Origin: Verrucomicrobiota bacterium
GTDB lineage: Bacteria > Verrucomicrobiota > Verrucomicrobiia > Limisphaerales > DSYF01
Direction of reading: 5' to 3'
NCBI GenBank assembly: GCA_025457725.1
Contig: JALOTU010000146.1
Location: forward strand, 1-6,328
Length of the DNA stretch: 6,328 nucleotides
Positions 4,839-6,328 of the stretch are shown here, in pieces. A model generated the notes under the pieces. The model was given only the letters and a program-made list of their open reading frames with translations. It was not told the DNA's origin and did no database searches. The stretch's first letter is position 1. The number at the start of each line of letters is the position of its first letter. The translations under genes were made by a program, and so were the position numbers.

Positions 4839-5666
4839 CTACGGGGTTCTGATGAGCCGGAACAGTCTTGCTGCACCGGTTGGGTTCAGCGCCACGGTGG
4901 ATTTGCCTGCCGCCACCACGGGTTCATTGGTCACCGCGATCCAGACCATCGGCTGCCCGATGTCCGCGCCCTGGAGCACGTAGTTGGTGGCGTTGGTGGT
5001 CCACGAGACCGTCACCGCATCGGTCACGTCTTTGGCAATGGCGAGTGTGGGTCGGGAGGTGGCGACGCTGGTCCAGTCCAGAACGAACTGACCCGGAGTC
5101 ACCCCTGCTACCTCCTGTCCCGAGTTCAGGTCCACCATGAAGGCTTCAAAGGTGGCGCTGTGCATCCCTTCGACCGGCGGAACGGTGAAGGCCGGATGGA
5201 ACATGCTCATGCTCCATTGCAGGACCGGGGAGGCACCCTCGGTTCCAAACATGGGCGACCAGGTGGGCGGCGTGGCCCGGTAGGTGTAGGACTGAAGTCC
5301 GGGGGAAGCCGAAACGAATCGGATCCAGACAGCTTGACCGATGGGGAGGGGATCACTGGATCCATCCATCACGAAGCCGTATTGCCGGTTGAAGGCCCGT
5401 CCCTGCTGCGAGGGGTCCAGGTCTTCGAACCACGGATCGGCTGGATTAAAGGAGTCGGCTGGATTGCTGACATCCAGAGGGACCAGGACGGGTGTGGTTG
5501 GCTCCTTATGGGCGTGGAGCTCGCCTGCGGTGGCGTCGTAGACGATGCCCACATGCACCATGGTGTTGTTCCCCTGCATGGGGACGGTGTTTAGAATGGC
5601 GGCTGAGGCTGCGGAGGCGGCGAGCCCCAGAAGGGCGGTGGCCGGGAACAGAGTTTTGAGTTTCAT
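4839..5666 (-). CDS. Secreted protein of unknown function
   Basis: The 275-residue product starts with a clear signal peptide (MKLKTLFPATALLGLAASAASA, cleavage near residue 22). The mature part is mostly beta-like, with SFNPADPWFEDLDPSQQGRA (72-91), QYGFVMDG (95-102), PIGQAVWIRFVS (108-119), ATFEAFMVDLNSGQEVAG (171-188) and PGQFVLDWTS (191-200). Residues 206-275 form a small fibronectin-like C-terminal module: VTVSWTTNATNYVLQGA, then VTNEP, ending AARLFRLIRTP. That type of tail is frequent on exported verrucomicrobial proteins. No catalytic motif is recognised. Met at 5666 is chosen because it directly precedes the signal peptide; an upstream in-frame ATG at 5813 would add 49 residues encoded by palindromic DNA. 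It is co-directional with, and 2 nt from, the prepilin, so the pair may be exported or displayed together. Confidence 0.8.
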   Translation of the reverse strand: MKLKTLFPATALLGLAASAASAAILNTVPMQGNNTMVHVGIVYDATAGELHAHKEPTTPVLVPLDVSNPADSFNPADPWFEDLDPSQQGRAFNRQYGFVMDGSSDPLPIGQAVWIRFVSASPGLQSYTYRATPPTWSPMFGTEGASPVLQWSMSMFHPAFTVPPVEGMHSATFEAFMVDLNSGQEVAGVTPGQFVLDWTSVATSRPTLAIAKDVTDAVTVSWTTNATNYVLQGADIGQPMVWIAVTNEPVVAAGKSTVALNPTGAARLFRLIRTP

Positions 5667-5675
5667 AATCTTAAG

Positions 5676-5702
5676 GCCCGGCAACCCGGGCGCGGTTTTT
5701 TT
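5676..5702. other. GC hairpin with T-run at the start of the secreted-protein gene
   Basis: GCCCGG (5676-5681) and CCGGGC (5686-5691) pair around CAAC, followed on the plus strand by GCGG and seven T. In the plus direction it has intrinsic-terminator form, though no plus-strand gene precedes it closely. On the minus strand the stem lies 9 nt before the ATG at 5666, where a ribosome binding site would sit, so it could modulate translation. Confidence 0.45.
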
Positions 5703-5735
5703 CAAATGGATAGTTGATTGATGGTTGAGGGCGAC

Positions 5736-5804
5736 GACAGGCTCGAGGCCTGTCCTCCGGCGCGATGTTGCCCAATGGGCACAAGTCGCCGCCGTTGCCG
5801 GAGG
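5736..5804. repeat. Pair of adjacent inverted repeats in the secreted-protein leader
   Basis: GACAGGC (5736-5742) pairs with GCCTGTC (5748-5754) around TCGAG. Overlapping its end by one base, CCTCCGGC (5754-5761) pairs with GCCGGAGG (5797-5804), enclosing the near-perfect palindrome TGCCCA-A-TGGGCA (5769-5781). All stems are perfect. The rest of the 5667-5925 gap shows nothing recognisable. The structures may be a dispersed repeat or a structured 5' leader for the 5666 gene; I do not recognise a riboswitch class. Confidence 0.6.
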
Positions 5805-5925
5805 TTTACGCATTCAAGGACGGGGGATGCAGGCGGCGGCGGATGGACGCGTGGGTCGCATGCCGGCCGAAGCGTGGCTGCGCGCGGAAAAAGTGGAGGG
5901 GGCAGAGAGCCGCGTGGCCGCCTGC

Positions 5926-6318
5926 TCAGCCGATGCGGGGTGGCGGCACTTCGGGTGTGTGGGAGAGGAACGACGGCTCCGTCAGCGCCAACCCGTCAAT
6001 CCTGGGCTGGGGCGGGTGCACGAAGATGAAGGCCAGCGGGGGCAGGTCCAGTTTGAGTTCATGGGACAGCCGGACCGTTTCCCGGTCCTCTTGCCGCTCC
6101 TGACTGCGCCCCTTCTGGATACGTTTGCACAGCGAACACGGATGATCGCCGTCGAAGGTCATGGCCACGGCCTGCGTGAAACTCGTCTGCTGCGAGTAGG
6201 TGTAAAGCATGCCCGCCCAGGCGATGGACTGGAGCAGGGCCCAGTGGGCGCCCAGCGACAGGATCAGGGCGACGATGACCAGTGCCCTGCCCAGTCGATG
6301 GAGCGCCGGAAGTCGCAT
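5926..6318 (-). CDS. Small membrane-anchored protein with HPCSLCK (CxxC) motif
   Basis: This 130-residue protein has an N-terminal membrane segment (about 12-38, ALVIVALILSLGAHWALLQS...), then a short region with TFDGDHPCSLCKRIQKG (54-70), a charged stretch rich in Arg/Glu/Gln (66-90) and a Pro-rich end (VPPPRIG). The Cys61-x2-Cys64 pair next to His59 sits just outside the membrane if the N-terminus is a signal anchor. The layout recalls small conserved proteins of the DUF2946 kind, which carry a conserved cysteine after a single helix and often lie near copper or other metal transport genes. I do not claim membership. A metal-binding or thiol role is an inference. ATG 6318 is 10 nt from the window edge with no stop between, so the start could lie further upstream. 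Confidence 0.68.
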   Translation of the reverse strand: MRLPALHRLGRALVIVALILSLGAHWALLQSIAWAGMLYTYSQQTSFTQAVAMTFDGDHPCSLCKRIQKGRSQERQEDRETVRLSHELKLDLPPLAFIFVHPPQPRIDGLALTEPSFLSHTPEVPPPRIG

Positions 6319-6328
6319 TCGAATCAGG

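Noticed and set aside
4815..5594. Plus-strand frame of 259 codons opposite the secreted protein
   Set aside because: It is Gly/His/Arg-rich with no domain, while the opposite strand encodes a clear signal peptide and beta protein.
5667..5813. 49-residue extension of the secreted protein from the ATG at 5813
   Set aside because: It would bury the signal peptide and translate the palindromic leader. The ATG at 5666 begins a normal signal peptide.

Overview
The window (about 63% G+C by eye) looks like a chromosomal piece of a Verrucomicrobiota bacterium. The main evidence is a type IV pilin-like prepilin with the AFTLIELLVV leader and a C-terminal H-X9-DG motif. That protein style is heavily amplified in Verrucomicrobiota, Planctomycetota and relatives. 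Weak or absent Shine-Dalgarno sequences, secreted proteins ending in a short '..ARLFRL' tail, and short palindromic dispersed repeats also fit. The phylum is an inference from style, not from a marker gene.

Layout. The first 1.7 kb carries three plus-strand genes: a membrane protein resembling the CrtO-type carotenoid-glycoside acyltransferases (52-705), a small dimeric alpha/beta-barrel (antibiotic-monooxygenase-like) protein (841-1158), and a small unknown protein whose 3' half runs into a palindromic repeat (1381-1677). The 222 bases between the last two (1159-1380) hold nothing I can name. These genes converge on a minus-strand operon.

The centrepiece is that operon, read right to left. 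It has a candidate promoter with a TTGACA box (about 3853), an 8-bp dyad (3807-3834), a complete SAM-I (S-box) riboswitch (3686-3801), and an antiterminator/terminator switch (3631-3689). It then has a threonine-synthase-family PLP enzyme (2337-3599), a CysO/MoaD-like sulfur-carrier protein ending in Gly-Gly (2059-2334) and a NIL-domain protein (1738-2043). The first two genes are 2 nt apart and the third follows after 15 nt. A SAM-repressed operon that joins a PLP enzyme of the O-phosphohomoserine-using family to a thiocarboxylate sulfur carrier suggests homocysteine/methionine synthesis using protein-bound sulfur. This would be analogous to mycobacterial CysO-CysM cysteine synthesis, and it is the most interesting signal in the window.

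Between 3854 and 4125 there is no gene, only a GTAGC-type inverted repeat and a 28-bp direct repeat. Further right, again on the minus strand, a secreted protein (4839-5666) and the prepilin (4126-4836) form a two-gene unit spaced by 2 nt. Upstream of it is a 259-nt non-coding stretch rich in inverted repeats. At the right edge is a small membrane-anchored protein with a HPCSLCK (CxxC) motif (5926-6318).
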